Below, piece after piece: positions 17,857 to 26,738 of a stretch of DNA of 64,000 nucleotides (the stretch's first letter is position 1; the number at the start of each line of letters is the position of its first letter). A program made the translations under genes and the position numbers. The DNA is from Heyndrickxia camelliae. Lineage in GTDB: Bacteria > Bacillota > Bacilli > Bacillales > Bacillaceae_C. The DNA lies in NCBI RefSeq assembly GCF_002844575.1, contig NZ_PIQO01000009.1, positions 109,835 through 173,834 of the forward strand, in the 5' to 3' direction. Below the pieces are notes generated by a model. That model was not told the DNA's origin and did no database searches. It saw only the letters and a list, made by a program, of their open reading frames with translations.

Positions 17857-19323
17857 ATGGTAATGAAGTATTTACAACGAATTGGCCGCTCCTTAATGTT
17901 GCCAGTAGCCGTTTTACCAGCTGCAGCGATATTAATGGGTATCGGTTATTGGATTGACCCGGATGGTTGGGGTGCTGGAAGTCCAATAGCAGCATTCTTG
18001 ATTAAAGCTGGAGGATCTATCATTGATCATATTCCAATTTTATTTGCTGTTGGGGTTGCTTTAGGAATGGCCAAAGAGAGGGATGGATCGGCAGCAATTA
18101 GCGGGTTAGTTGCTTTTCTAGTTGCAACTACTTTGCTTTCAACAGATGCTGTAGCAATGTTAAAAGGAATAGAAGAAAAAAGCGTCGATCCTGCATTCGG
18201 AAAAATTGATAATGCATTTATTGGTATTCTCTCAGGTATCGTTGCTTCTGTAATGTATAACCGTTTTAGTAAAGTAAAATTACCGGATTTCCTGGCTTTC
18301 TTTAGTGGAAAACGTTTAGTGCCTATAATGACAGCGGTTGCAATGATTGTGATTTCTGTTGTGCTGTTCTTCGTATGGCCTGTCATTTATACTGGTTTGG
18401 TTTCATTTGGAGAAGGAATTAGTAAGTTGGGTGCAGTTGGTGCTGGCTTATATGGATTCTTTAACCGTCTATTAATTCCAATTGGCTTACACCATGCCTT
18501 AAACGCTGTATTCTGGTTTGATGTTGCTGGCATTGATGATATTAAAAACTTCTGGGCATCCAAAGGTACAAAAGGTGTTACAGGTATGTACCAAGCAGGT
18601 TTCTTCCCAGTTATGATGTTTGGTTTACCAGCGGCAGCACTTGCAATGTATCACACAGCAAAAACAAAACACAAAAAACAAGTGGCATCCTTGATGATGG
18701 CAGCCGGTTTTGCCTCCTTCTTTACAGGGGTTACAGAACCACTTGAGTTCTCATTCATGTTTGTAGCTCCAGCACTTTATGTAGTACACGCAGTTTTAAC
18801 AGGACTTTCTTTAATGATTGCGGCACTTTTCCATTGGACAGCAGGATTTGGATTTAGTGCGGGATTTGTTGACTTCGTGTTGAGCCTGAGAATACCAATT
18901 GCGAATATGCCTTTAATGTTGTTAGTACAAGGTTTAGTATTTGCGGTCATTTATTATTTTGTATTCCGCTTCATTATTACAAAGTTTAACCTTATGACCC
19001 CTGGGCGAGGAGAAGAAATGGATGAGGGCGTAAGTGTCATGGAACAAGAAGTAGCAGCAACAGCTACTAACAAAGCAAATAGATTCACTGCAATGGCTGA
19101 AAAAATTTATGAAGGCTTAGGCGGAGCTGAAAATGTTGTATCTGTTGATAACTGTGTTACACGTCTTAGAGTAGAAGTAAAAGATATGAATAAAGTGGAT
19201 AAAAATAAAATCAAAGCCACAGGTGTTCCGGGAATTAATGTGGTTGGTGCAACAAGCATACAAGTTATCGTGGGCACAAATGTTCAATTTGTAGCGGATG
19301 AGATTCATAGAATCCGCAGTTAA
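17857..19323 (+). CDS. nagE: PTS EIICB, N-acetylglucosamine type
   Basis: A 488-residue IIC-IIB fusion. The membrane IIC domain (about 1-375) shows RIGRSLMLPVAVLPAAAILM, GLHHALNAVFWFD, TGVTEPLEFSFMFVAP and PIANMPLMLLVQG, matching the glucose-glucosamine family and most like the NagE/NagP GlcNAc branch. The IIB domain (about 415-488) has the phosphorylated cysteine in SVDNCVTRLRVEV. There is no IIA domain, so the single-domain EIIA at 16233 is the likely donor. GGGGGAAT precedes the start. It takes up and phosphorylates an amino sugar; glucose cannot be excluded. The 264-base gap upstream has no clear second RAT. Confidence 0.88.
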   Translation: MVMKYLQRIGRSLMLPVAVLPAAAILMGIGYWIDPDGWGAGSPIAAFLIKAGGSIIDHIPILFAVGVALGMAKERDGSAAISGLVAFLVATTLLSTDAVAMLKGIEEKSVDPAFGKIDNAFIGILSGIVASVMYNRFSKVKLPDFLAFFSGKRLVPIMTAVAMIVISVVLFFVWPVIYTGLVSFGEGISKLGAVGAGLYGFFNRLLIPIGLHHALNAVFWFDVAGIDDIKNFWASKGTKGVTGMYQAGFFPVMMFGLPAAALAMYHTAKTKHKKQVASLMMAAGFASFFTGVTEPLEFSFMFVAPALYVVHAVLTGLSLMIAALFHWTAGFGFSAGFVDFVLSLRIPIANMPLMLLVQGLVFAVIYYFVFRFIITKFNLMTPGRGEEMDEGVSVMEQEVAATATNKANRFTAMAEKIYEGLGGAENVVSVDNCVTRLRVEVKDMNKVDKNKIKATGVPGINVVGATSIQVIVGTNVQFVADEIHRIRS

Positions 19324-19333
19324 CATATGGAGG

Positions 19334-19467
19334 AAGAGGCTGGGACATAAGTAAAAAACTCATTGAAATAGGTTAAATCTACGAAAGCAAAAACGCATGA
19401 AATCACGGTTTTTAAATTTGATTTCATGTGTTTTTTTGATTTTCACTGCGTTTTGTCCCAGCCTCTT
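19334..19467 (+). repeat. 134-nt inverted-repeat element / terminator
   Basis: AAGAGGCTGGGACA (19334-19347) is the reverse complement of TGTCCCAGCCTCTT (19454-19467), followed by a T run. Inside, AAAACGCA pairs with TGCGTTTT and GCATGAAATCA with TGATTTCATG, so nearly the whole element can fold into one long hairpin. The GAGGCTGGGACATAA end is, from memory, a recurrent intergenic sequence in Bacilli. It may end the PTS transcript and may be a MITE-like repeat. Confidence 0.7.
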
Positions 19468-19515
19468 TTTCATGAAAAGAAGAAAAATGCACATCCTAAA
19501 ACAGGAGGTGTGCAG

Positions 19516-20001
19516 ATGAAAAGACCGAAGTTTCTTTTATTTTTGATCATGATCCTACCTTGGTTTACATTGCCATTTTTGGGTGGAAAGGCGATAAAAA
19601 GATTTCTTCCAGCAGCCATTTTTATAAGTATTGTATCCAAAGTAATAGATATTATCGCAAAGAAACGTAAATGGTGGAAATATTATACAACCATTCATCC
19701 GTTGTTAAAGGGCAGCATGCCACTAGTACTCGGTCCATTCTTCGCATCGGCTTTATGGAGTTTGAAAAATACTTATGGAAAATTTGCATCCTATATAATG
19801 AGTAATCTACTTTTACATGTTGCATTTGCAACAATCGGAATGTCGATCTTGAAACGTTTAAGAATCACTTCATTAGATAAAATGAATCGTGTTCAGCTTG
19901 TCTTTGTCCTTTTATTTAGAGCATTGGTATTATACGGATTTCAATTTATGAAAGAAAGCATAGAGAAGAGAAGGAGTAATCAAATACCTCCTCGAAATTA
20001 A
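19516..20001 (+). CDS. Hypothetical multi-pass membrane protein
   Basis: About 161 residues with three or four hydrophobic segments (KFLLFLIMILPWFTLPFLG, FLPAAIFISIVSKVIDIIA, LLHVAFATIGMSI, QLVFVLLFRALVLYGFQFM) and basic tails. ATG 19516 is used because AGGAGG lies 9 bases upstream. I do not recognise a family. It lies between the inverted-repeat element and a broken kinase gene. Confidence 0.72.
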   Translation: MKRPKFLLFLIMILPWFTLPFLGGKAIKRFLPAAIFISIVSKVIDIIAKKRKWWKYYTTIHPLLKGSMPLVLGPFFASALWSLKNTYGKFASYIMSNLLLHVAFATIGMSILKRLRITSLDKMNRVQLVFVLLFRALVLYGFQFMKESIEKRRSNQIPPRN

Positions 20002-20036
20002 AGGAAGGTTAATTTTAGAGGAAGCAGGTATTTTTC

Positions 20037-20866
20037 ATGGAACTGCAGTTTTTATTCGAAGAACCCATATTAGAAATTTGCGAACTAACTCCTGGCTATT
20101 CTGATCATGCAAGTGATGTTTGGCTCGTTAAAACAGCCAGTCAAGAGGCTGTAGTGCGTGCCTCCAGATTAAAGGAAGATCCTAACAATGATTTCTGGCG
20201 GGGCTGTAAGAACGTTTTTGGGATCGATCCGAGAATGGTATTTACACTAGAAAACGTGAATAATACTTTAAGCGAAATTAGTTCTTTCCCGGTTCCGAAA
20301 GTGATGAAAAAGGAAGGTCCTTGCGGGAATACGTCGTAGTGGAGAAGCTGGAAGGACAAGCTGTTCAGACTTTTATTGGCCAGGATTCTTCTGTGTTGGA
20401 GAGTCTAGGGGAAGGGTTAGCAAGAATTCATCAACATCGGGAAAACTATGCCGGAAATCCATCTGGAACTTTTCAAGTGTCATTGCATGAATTTCATCAT
20501 CATTTAAGTAAGGGTGCTGCCAAGCTTGTGTCTAAATTTCACTCTGACAATGAAAAAATAGCTGCCATGCTGCCGGAGGTTACGGAACTCCTAAGCTCAT
20601 TGCCTTATCCAGAAACCTCTGCGTTTGTATTAGTGGATATTGACCCTTCACAGTTTTTATCGAATGGAAAGGAAATGACAGGATTGGTAGATACAGAGGC
20701 ATATGTTATATCCCCAAGAGAGTTTGATTTTATTGGATTAGAGTATATATTGGATAAGCAATCTGCTCAAGATTTCAAACGTGGCTATGAAAAAATTATG
20801 CCTTTTCCTGACTTGCAAAAGGTAAGACTTCCTTATCGGTATTTTTATAGACTGTTGTCAGTGTAG
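20037..20866 (+). pseudogene. APH-like phosphotransferase, frameshifted
   Basis: The first 100 codons (20037-20339) encode the N-lobe of a kinase-like phosphotransferase (VWLVKTASQEAVVRASRL). The frame is lost near 20321-20335 and the C-lobe continues in another frame to 20866 (REYVVVEKLEGQAVQTF, LVDIDPSQFLSNG, GLVDTEAYVISPREFDF). The second part lines up as the direct continuation of the first, so a single-base indel is the simplest cause. The catalytic segment reads VDIDPSQFLSN rather than the usual H-x-D-x4-N, so the family member is divergent. A sequencing error cannot be ruled out. Confidence 0.75.
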
Positions 20867-21620
20867 GGGGATGCTGATTTGGATGAGTGGTTGGGGTATG
20901 AAGTATTATTTTAATGGAGTCTGGAATTATTACTTTGAGGGGTAATTTTTCTCAGGAAGTGCGTGTGCGAATAGTACTGGTAATGAATATCCTTTAAGAG
21001 TGAAATTGGTTAATCGGTAATATGTATATCCCTCGCCACCCAATTGAAGGTCGATTTAAATCCGAATTTACTCGCATTAATTGCGCTTTTCTCTTTACTT
21101 GCATCCTCTATTCTGAAAAACACCACAAAACCCGTTTTCTTCTTATTTATACGGAATATCCCTATAACCTTAAGATTACTTCTTGTGCCTTTCATAACAA
21201 AAGGGGTAGGAGTATATAATGATTGAATCCCAAGAATGTCTGTATGGATAAATAGTGATAAACTTCGTATTCATCCTCGCTAGGTGCAAATCAATAGCTA
21301 GTTCGGATGGAATACTTCCTATCTGATTTTCCATCATTTAGCTGCCATATTATATTTTTTAACATTTCGTAGGCTGTATTGAGAAGGATTCGCAACAGCC
21401 GGGTTTAAAGTAGAGTGGTTTTATTAGAATTTCTAGAGATATCTAAGCTTTATAAGCTGTTTCTTGAACAATATCGAGAGCATCTTCCATAGAGGTAGGC
21501 AGTTCGGTTTCAAAAAATATTATAAGTAATTCTTATGGTTAATTATAGAATTTTTATAATTTCACTTATAGGAAAATTATTTTAAACTGTAGGAAAATAA
21601 CGGGAGTAGAGGTCCTTTTT
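20867..21620. other. Gene-free stretch, possibly decayed
   Basis: No convincing gene was seen. Short open frames around 21022-21226 lack ribosome sites. On the minus strand 21446-21531 reads an open frame ending ELPTSMEDALDIVQETAYKA and a stop, which looks like the C-terminus of a lost gene I cannot name. AT-rich DNA at 21520-21600 probably contains the promoter of the MFS gene. Confidence 0.4.
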
Positions 21621-22796
21621 ATGAGAAATAAACGGAACTATTTATTAGGGATTACGATTACGGGATTTGGGGATGGAATTCAGCAAATAGCATTGATGTG
21701 GTATATATTTCATCTTACTGGTGAAGCGGCTTCGATTGGGCTAATGATAGCCATCTATTATTTGCCAAGCATGCTTCTAACGCCATTTCTTTCTGTATAT
21801 ATAGATCATCATGATTCGAAAAATATTGTGGTTGCAACGGACGCTCTTCGTTTTTTGTTTGTTTTTGTTATGGCGGTATTGATATTTTTTCATGTGGAAT
21901 CAGCCGTCTTGTTTTACTTGATGCAATTTATCCTTGCCATATGCTATACCATTTACAAACCGGCATCTCAATCGTTTATAAAAGAATCCTTTTCCAATCA
22001 AGATATTCCATTGGTGATTGCAAATTCGTCTTCCTTAAGTGAAGCAGCAGCCCTTGCTGGTATGGCAGTTTCTGGTGTGTTATTAGTGAATCTATCTATT
22101 TCCGCTAGTTTTTTTATTAATTCCCTTACATTTTTAGTAGCCGCCATCCTGTACTTTTTTATAAAAAGGGTTCGTCCAAAACAATGGAGAGGCGGTAAGG
22201 TTCACTATATACCTGAATTGGTGGCAGGATGGAAGTTTATTAATCAAAAGGCGGGGATGAAGTTTTTATTGTTCTTATCGATTATAAATAGCATCAGTAT
22301 CCAAATGACCACTACTTTAATGCTGCCGCTTGCTCATCAGTTTCACGGTGGCAGCGCGTTATATTCTTCGTTTGAAATGGCTTTTTCTATTGGGGGAATT
22401 GTCTCAGGTCTGGTGGTTACGTATTTTTTGAAAAAACTCAAACGAAAAGTGATTTTGGTGACGATGGCAGGCATGATGATTTCTGCGTTTCTTTTATATG
22501 TGAATGATTTCAAAATTGCTGCAGTCATCTGCATCTTCATCTTAGGACTATTCACCATGGCACATTTAACCATTGTGCAAACGCTCATACAATTAAACAC
22601 AACGAAAGAATATATTGGGAGAGTTATAGGGTTAAGGACCATTCTAGCATCCTTTGTCAAAATGTCTTCAGCATTATTAACCGGTACACTTATTAGTAGT
22701 CTTGGCATTCAGAATATCTTGCTAGCTTTTGTTGTCCTCATTTTACTGAGCTTTTTAACGTGGGGGAATATGAAGAGGGTAGAGGTGCCTGTTTAA
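21621..22796 (+). CDS. MFS transporter
   Basis: The 391-residue protein has about twelve hydrophobic helices and the MFS_3-type pattern: FGDGIQQIALMWYIFHLTG at the start, a loop-2/3 region (LTPFLSVYIDHHDSK), FILAICYTIYKPASQSFIKE, and a second half beginning MKFLLFLSIINSIS. It resembles the macrolide/multidrug efflux branch. GAGGTCC precedes the ATG. It stands alone, and its 3' end runs into the first 21-bp repeat array. Substrate unknown. Confidence 0.88.
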   Translation: MRNKRNYLLGITITGFGDGIQQIALMWYIFHLTGEAASIGLMIAIYYLPSMLLTPFLSVYIDHHDSKNIVVATDALRFLFVFVMAVLIFFHVESAVLFYLMQFILAICYTIYKPASQSFIKESFSNQDIPLVIANSSSLSEAAALAGMAVSGVLLVNLSISASFFINSLTFLVAAILYFFIKRVRPKQWRGGKVHYIPELVAGWKFINQKAGMKFLLFLSIINSISIQMTTTLMLPLAHQFHGGSALYSSFEMAFSIGGIVSGLVVTYFLKKLKRKVILVTMAGMMISAFLLYVNDFKIAAVICIFILGLFTMAHLTIVQTLIQLNTTKEYIGRVIGLRTILASFVKMSSALLTGTLISSLGIQNILLAFVVLILLSFLTWGNMKRVEVPV

Positions 22797-22863
22797 ATTG
22801 GGGCTGTTCGAGTGGCGATTCGGACGGATTTGATGGTGTGGTTTTGGGTCTTAATACCCAAAA

Positions 22864-22956
22864 CGGTCCGTTCGATGTCCATTTCGGTCCATTGAGCAAG
22901 GAGCTCGGTCCATTCGGTAGCTATCTCGGTCCGTTGCCCTCACTTTTCGGTCCATT
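22864..22956 (+). repeat. 21-bp-periodic CGGTCC(A/G)TT array, left of NERD gene
   Basis: CGGTCC(A/G)TT recurs at 22864, 22885, 22906, 22927 and 22948, exactly 21 bases apart; the 12 bases between are variable but usually end in (C/T)T or TTT. A leader GGGTCTTAATACCCAAAA precedes it. The same array, in the same orientation, lies on the other side of the NERD gene. Confidence 0.9.
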
Positions 22957-23018
22957 CAAAAAGGAATACCCCAACTTATGTAGAATATAGTCGATAGAAA
23001 ACTAAAGGAGTTGATTAC

Positions 23019-23126
23019 ATGATAAAAAAAGAACGGGAAGTTCCTATAAAACTAGTAAAGTTGGAAGCATTGGATCGACGTATCTCATCTACTCATCCCA
23101 AATAGGCAATAATTAACGAAGAATTA
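23019..23126 (+). other. Original N-terminus of the NERD gene, cut by an amber codon
   Basis: ATG 23019 has an AAAGGAGTTGATT ribosome site and codes MIKKEREVPIKLVKLEALDR, the usual opening of Bacillus NERD proteins, then reaches TAG at 23103-23105. Reading past TAG continues in the same frame (AIINEEL) into the long open frame at 23127. A single base change in one codon explains the break. Translation could restart at 23127, but no good ribosome site is seen there. Confidence 0.7.
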
Positions 23127-23987
23127 ATGAAAAGGAGGGCAGGTTATAATGGGGAGAAATCAGTCAACTACCACTTGAGTTTCTTAGAAGATAAAAAGTA
23201 TCATATATTACATGATCTTAGGCTTGAAAATATCCGCGGTCAGCATTTTCAAATCGATACCTTCCTTTCGACCCCCAAATTCATAACAATTATCGATATT
23301 AAAAATATTAGTGGAACTATCCTATTCGATCATCACTTTCATCAACTTATCCAGAAAAATGGAGATATAGAAAGGGCATATCAAGATCCTATTTCCCAAG
23401 TAAAACGGCACCAGCTCCAATTAAAAGAATGGCTGAACCATTATAAATTTCCGGATATCCCCATTCTCCCACGTGTTGTCATCAGTAATTCTTCTACCAT
23501 AATCAAAGAAATCGGCAACTCTAAAGACTCTCAAATGATTACAAAGGCAGTTCATATTAACTTTGAGATTAGTAATTTTGATAAAATTTACACTAAAGAA
23601 AAAATAACCGTAAAGGAATGGACAAAACTTTCAAAACTACTTATTAAAAAACATACACCTGAGGAATATAACGTATTGGAAAACTTCAATATTCATAAAA
23701 ATGAAATCCTCACCGGTGTCCACTGTCCTAATTGTTCTCCAATACCTATGGAAAGAATATATGGAAAATGGCTATGTCCGTCCTGCCACTATATTTCAAG
23801 AACAGCCCATATGTCTGCACTAAGAGATTACGCACTTATTATCGGAACATCGATTACCAACCAGGGTATCCGCCAATTTCTTCATCTCTCATCTAAAAAT
23901 ATAGTCAACAATATTGCGAAATCAATGAATCTGCCCCACACTGGTGTTGGGAAAGCAAGAATCTATCATTTGCAACAGTTGTTGTGA
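23127..23987 (+). CDS. NERD-domain nuclease-related protein (main open frame)
   Basis: The 286-residue frame has the NERD core: GYNGEKSVNYHLSFLEDKKY, then HDLRLENIRGQHFQIDTFL, ITIIDIKNISG (acidic and lysine residues of the nuclease-like fold) and YQDPISQVKRHQLQLKEWL. A C-terminal zinc-ribbon (CPNC...CPSCHY, about residues 199-221) and a helical tail follow. NERD proteins are predicted DNA-processing factors with unclear roles. The true start is probably 23019, separated by a TAG codon, so this copy may be inactive or recently mutated. It is bracketed by 21-bp repeat arrays. Confidence 0.8.
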   Translation: MKRRAGYNGEKSVNYHLSFLEDKKYHILHDLRLENIRGQHFQIDTFLSTPKFITIIDIKNISGTILFDHHFHQLIQKNGDIERAYQDPISQVKRHQLQLKEWLNHYKFPDIPILPRVVISNSSTIIKEIGNSKDSQMITKAVHINFEISNFDKIYTKEKITVKEWTKLSKLLIKKHTPEEYNVLENFNIHKNEILTGVHCPNCSPIPMERIYGKWLCPSCHYISRTAHMSALRDYALIIGTSITNQGIRQFLHLSSKNIVNNIAKSMNLPHTGVGKARIYHLQQLL

Positions 23988-24062
23988 ACTTGAGCGTGGT
24001 CTGGTCTGTTTTTGAAGTGCATTGCAGGGATTGGTTATTTATGTGGGTCTAAGTACCTAATT

Positions 24063-24155
24063 TGGTCCATTCAACTTTAAATTCGGTCCGTTCTGAGGCA
24101 TTTTCGGTCTGTTGACCACTCATCTCGGTCCGTTTACCGTACTTTTCGGTCCATT
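24063..24155 (+). repeat. 21-bp-periodic CGGTCC(A/G)TT array, right of NERD gene
   Basis: Copies at 24063 (TGGTCCATT), 24084, 24105 (CGGTCTGTT), 24126 and 24147 keep the exact 21-base step and the same orientation as the left array. The upstream GGGTCTAAGTACCTAA resembles the left leader GGGTCTTAATACCCAA. Not coding. Confidence 0.9.
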
Positions 24156-24174
24156 CCACTTTCTCCACATCTGT

Positions 24175-25092
24175 TTAATTCTTACCTAGAGAAGACTCCT
24201 TTGCATGTGTTATTCGCTTATTCCCTGTTTCCTGAACAAGTAAAACCGCTGCAAGGACTATAATAATCCCAATATATTGCCAGGCAAGTAAGGTTTCACC
24301 GAATACGAGAAAGCTCATAATCGATGCGACTACTGGTTCAATGGTTGCCATGATGGATGCGCGACTGGATTCTACTTTGGTCAAACCTTTTGTGTAGAGC
24401 AAAAAGGCTAATAGGGTAGAAAAAAGTCCGAGACCAATAATGTTAAACCAGGCATGGAAGTTTGAAAATAGATGGTCAGCAGACCATAATTTACTAAACG
24501 GTGTGGCGGCTATGGCAGCAAAAATAAACGTATAAACCGTGACCGTTAGCGTATTGTATTTTTGAAGTGCGTACTTTCCAAAAATACTGTATAGGGCATA
24601 GAAAAGACCGGAACCTAGACCAAATAATAGACCCAAGAAAGAAATCGATCCATGAAAGGCCGGCAGAACACCGATGACAAAGGCACAGCCGATAAAAGTC
24701 GTAACTAATGCGACTACTTTACGGGTTGTAAACCATTCTTTAAAAAGAAATCTGGAAAAAATAGCGACAAAGGCTGGTGCAGTATAAAGCAAGATCACAG
24801 AAATGGAAATGGAGGTTACTTCCATAGCACGGAACAAGCACCAGTTAAATAGTACAAAGCTGATAATTCCAGTTCCTATAAAATATTTACTATCCGCGAT
24901 GTTGATTTTTAACATGCTTGGATCTTTAAATATCAAATAAAAAACTAGTGCAATGGAAGCGAAAAGTGCACGAATGGCAACGACCTGTAATGGCGTGAAG
25001 CCGATAGTATATAAATTTGTCACAAAAACCCCAATGATTCCCCAAAAAAAAGCACCTGCTCCAACTAGAATCAATGGCAACTTAGGATGCAT
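24175..25092 (-). CDS. EamA/DMT-family transporter
   Basis: About 305 residues with ten hydrophobic helices in two EamA repeats: LILVGAGAFFWGIIGVFV and PLQVVAIRALFAS open the first, LGLLFGLGSGLFYALYSIFG the second; SSRASIMATIEPVVASIMSFL and VFGETLLAWQYIGIIIVL are the signature end of the second repeat. The ATG at 25092 is chosen because GGAGGT lies 7 bases upstream; an earlier ATG overlaps that ribosome site. It probably exports or imports a metabolite; unknown. Confidence 0.88.
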   Translation of the reverse strand: MHPKLPLILVGAGAFFWGIIGVFVTNLYTIGFTPLQVVAIRALFASIALVFYLIFKDPSMLKINIADSKYFIGTGIISFVLFNWCLFRAMEVTSISISVILLYTAPAFVAIFSRFLFKEWFTTRKVVALVTTFIGCAFVIGVLPAFHGSISFLGLLFGLGSGLFYALYSIFGKYALQKYNTLTVTVYTFIFAAIAATPFSKLWSADHLFSNFHAWFNIIGLGLFSTLLAFLLYTKGLTKVESSRASIMATIEPVVASIMSFLVFGETLLAWQYIGIIIVLAAVLLVQETGNKRITHAKESSLGKN

Positions 25093-25944
25093 TTTTGCTA
25101 CCTCCATTCTTGAGTGGTAATTTCATAATAATCAAATTATTACATACAGCTGGGAAACATGCTATAAAAAGAGGCAATTCAAATGTAAGAGGTATTTATG
25201 TAGGACTGTTAAGCAAAGGATGATGCGAACATGGAGAGACAGCCCCAAGCAGAGATATTTTAAAGGAACCTGCTTTTGAAAAATATCTCAAAGATTAGGG
25301 CTGAAAGAACTACCAGTCGGGGTAATAAAGAGGGTGGTGGTGAATGAGTACACACCAGAGCTTGGGATGGCATTGAATCCCTGATGCACGCGGAATGGGC
25401 ATCGAAAAATTGTTTGTGCCACTTGGTACTTGGTGGCAAAGTCCTTAAGCAATAAGAATACGAAGACGATGGCGGGTCATGGGTGTTGAAAAAAAGAATT
25501 ATAGAAGAGATGTTAACAACCAAAAGTTGGTGCGATACATTCAATAGGCATAGCAATGGCATACGAATTGATAACAAGTTTTTTTACTTGTTATAGGGAA
25601 ATAACGGCAAAAAACATAATAGTTTTAAAGGACTGTGATTGTTGTACGCCTAAATCGATTGTCAACGTACCAGCAATACACCTGACACGCCATAAGTTTT
25701 ATAAAACACTTCATCTACAAGAAAGATTATTTTTTCTCGCGAATACTCACTTTTTCGCAGGATTTCATAGTGAAATACAGGAGCGGTAGCTAGTCCTTTA
25801 TCCATTCTGTCTAGCTTTATTTCCCTTAAAATACTATTCCGAGGATGATGAAATCTTGTGAGTGAAATGAGGAGCTAATTAACTAAGTATAAATGCTACC
25901 TACATTTGGAAATATAACATTAATAATTCCTAAGGGTGGATTAA
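25093..25944. other. Long intergenic region with a strong hairpin
   Basis: No supported gene. A bipartite dyad lies at 25239-25300: AGCCC pairs with GGGCT, and inside it GAGATATTTT pairs with AAAATATCTC. A second stem with ATAACAAG and CTTGTTAT around TTTTTTTA lies at 25571-25594. An open frame at 25556-25789 has no ribosome site and no recognisable product. The region may be a decayed gene or an untranslated RNA. Confidence 0.4.
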
Positions 25945-26733
25945 ATGGACAATTACACAACTGATAATACAGCCAGACGATATAAAGCACATGTTAGTAT
26001 ATTAGGAACAACACAACTGCATTTAAGAAATCCTTATATTATTGCTTGGTGGTCCGCAGCGTTTCCGGGATTTGGGCATATGCTTTTATCAAAATATCTT
26101 AGAGGATATGCATTATTTATTTGGGAAGTTATCGTCAATGTTGAGGCCCATGTGAATTCTTCCATGATTTATTCCTTTCAAGGGAATATAGACATGGCAA
26201 GAGAGGTATTAAACACAAGGTGGGTTCTTATGTATATCCCTGTCTACCTTTTCGGTATCTGGGATAGTTATCGGACAACAGTAGATATGAATAGAGTGTA
26301 CCTTTTAGCAGAAAGGGAGGATCACCGTTTTAATTTTTATTCAATTGGAGCGTTAGAAATTAATTATTTGGATAAACGCAATCCAGTAGTTGCTTTGATG
26401 TGGTCAATGTTTATTCCTGGTTTAGGACAGCTCTATATTCATAGAATTTTAACGGCTATATTTCTAATCATCTGGTTAGTTGTGTTTTACTATTATTCGC
26501 ATTTTGCGGAAGGTGTCTTACTTTTGATATTAGGGAACGTAAAAGAAGCTACCTCCGTTTTAAAACCAGAATGGCTCCTTTTTCTGCCTTCGCTTTATGG
26601 GTTTGCCGCTTATGATTCTTATATTAATACGGTCGAAAATAATAAGCTTTTCGAAAAAGAGTTAAGAAAACATTTAACCAACAATTATCAGGCGAGGGAA
26701 TTCCAAATTTTAAAAGGACAAAAGGTGAAGTGA
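25945..26733 (+). CDS. Membrane protein with duplicated TM unit
   Basis: The 262-residue protein has two copies of one unit. The first is NPYIIAWWSAAFPGFGHML, the second NPVVALMWSMFIPGLGQLY; each is followed by hydrophobic helices and then W-(V/L)-L and a YDSY or WDSY motif. The P-G-(F/L)-G-x4 hairpin resembles TM2/DUF5683-type segments. AAGGGTGG lies upstream. The function is unknown. It overlaps the next gene by the GTGA/ATG junction, so the two membrane proteins are probably made together. Confidence 0.78.
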   Translation: MDNYTTDNTARRYKAHVSILGTTQLHLRNPYIIAWWSAAFPGFGHMLLSKYLRGYALFIWEVIVNVEAHVNSSMIYSFQGNIDMAREVLNTRWVLMYIPVYLFGIWDSYRTTVDMNRVYLLAEREDHRFNFYSIGALEINYLDKRNPVVALMWSMFIPGLGQLYIHRILTAIFLIIWLVVFYYYSHFAEGVLLLILGNVKEATSVLKPEWLLFLPSLYGFAAYDSYINTVENNKLFEKELRKHLTNNYQAREFQILKGQKVK

Positions 26734-26738
26734 GCCAT

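Noticed and set aside
21010..21226. Overlapping 60-65-residue frames on both strands
   Set aside because: No ribosome sites or recognisable families; they look like chance open frames in a decayed region.
22760..22990. Open frame over the left 21-bp array with FGPL/LGPF heptad-like repeats
   Set aside because: It overlaps the end of the MFS gene and has no ribosome site; the heptads follow simply from the 21-base DNA period (a multiple of 3), and the right-hand array has no matching frame.
22864..24155. CRISPR array
   Set aside because: The conserved part is only 9 bases and the step 21 bases, far below CRISPR repeat and spacer sizes; no cas genes nearby.
25556..25789. 77-residue plus-strand frame with CDCC motif
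   Set aside because: No ribosome site, no known family, and it starts within a hairpin-rich non-coding stretch.
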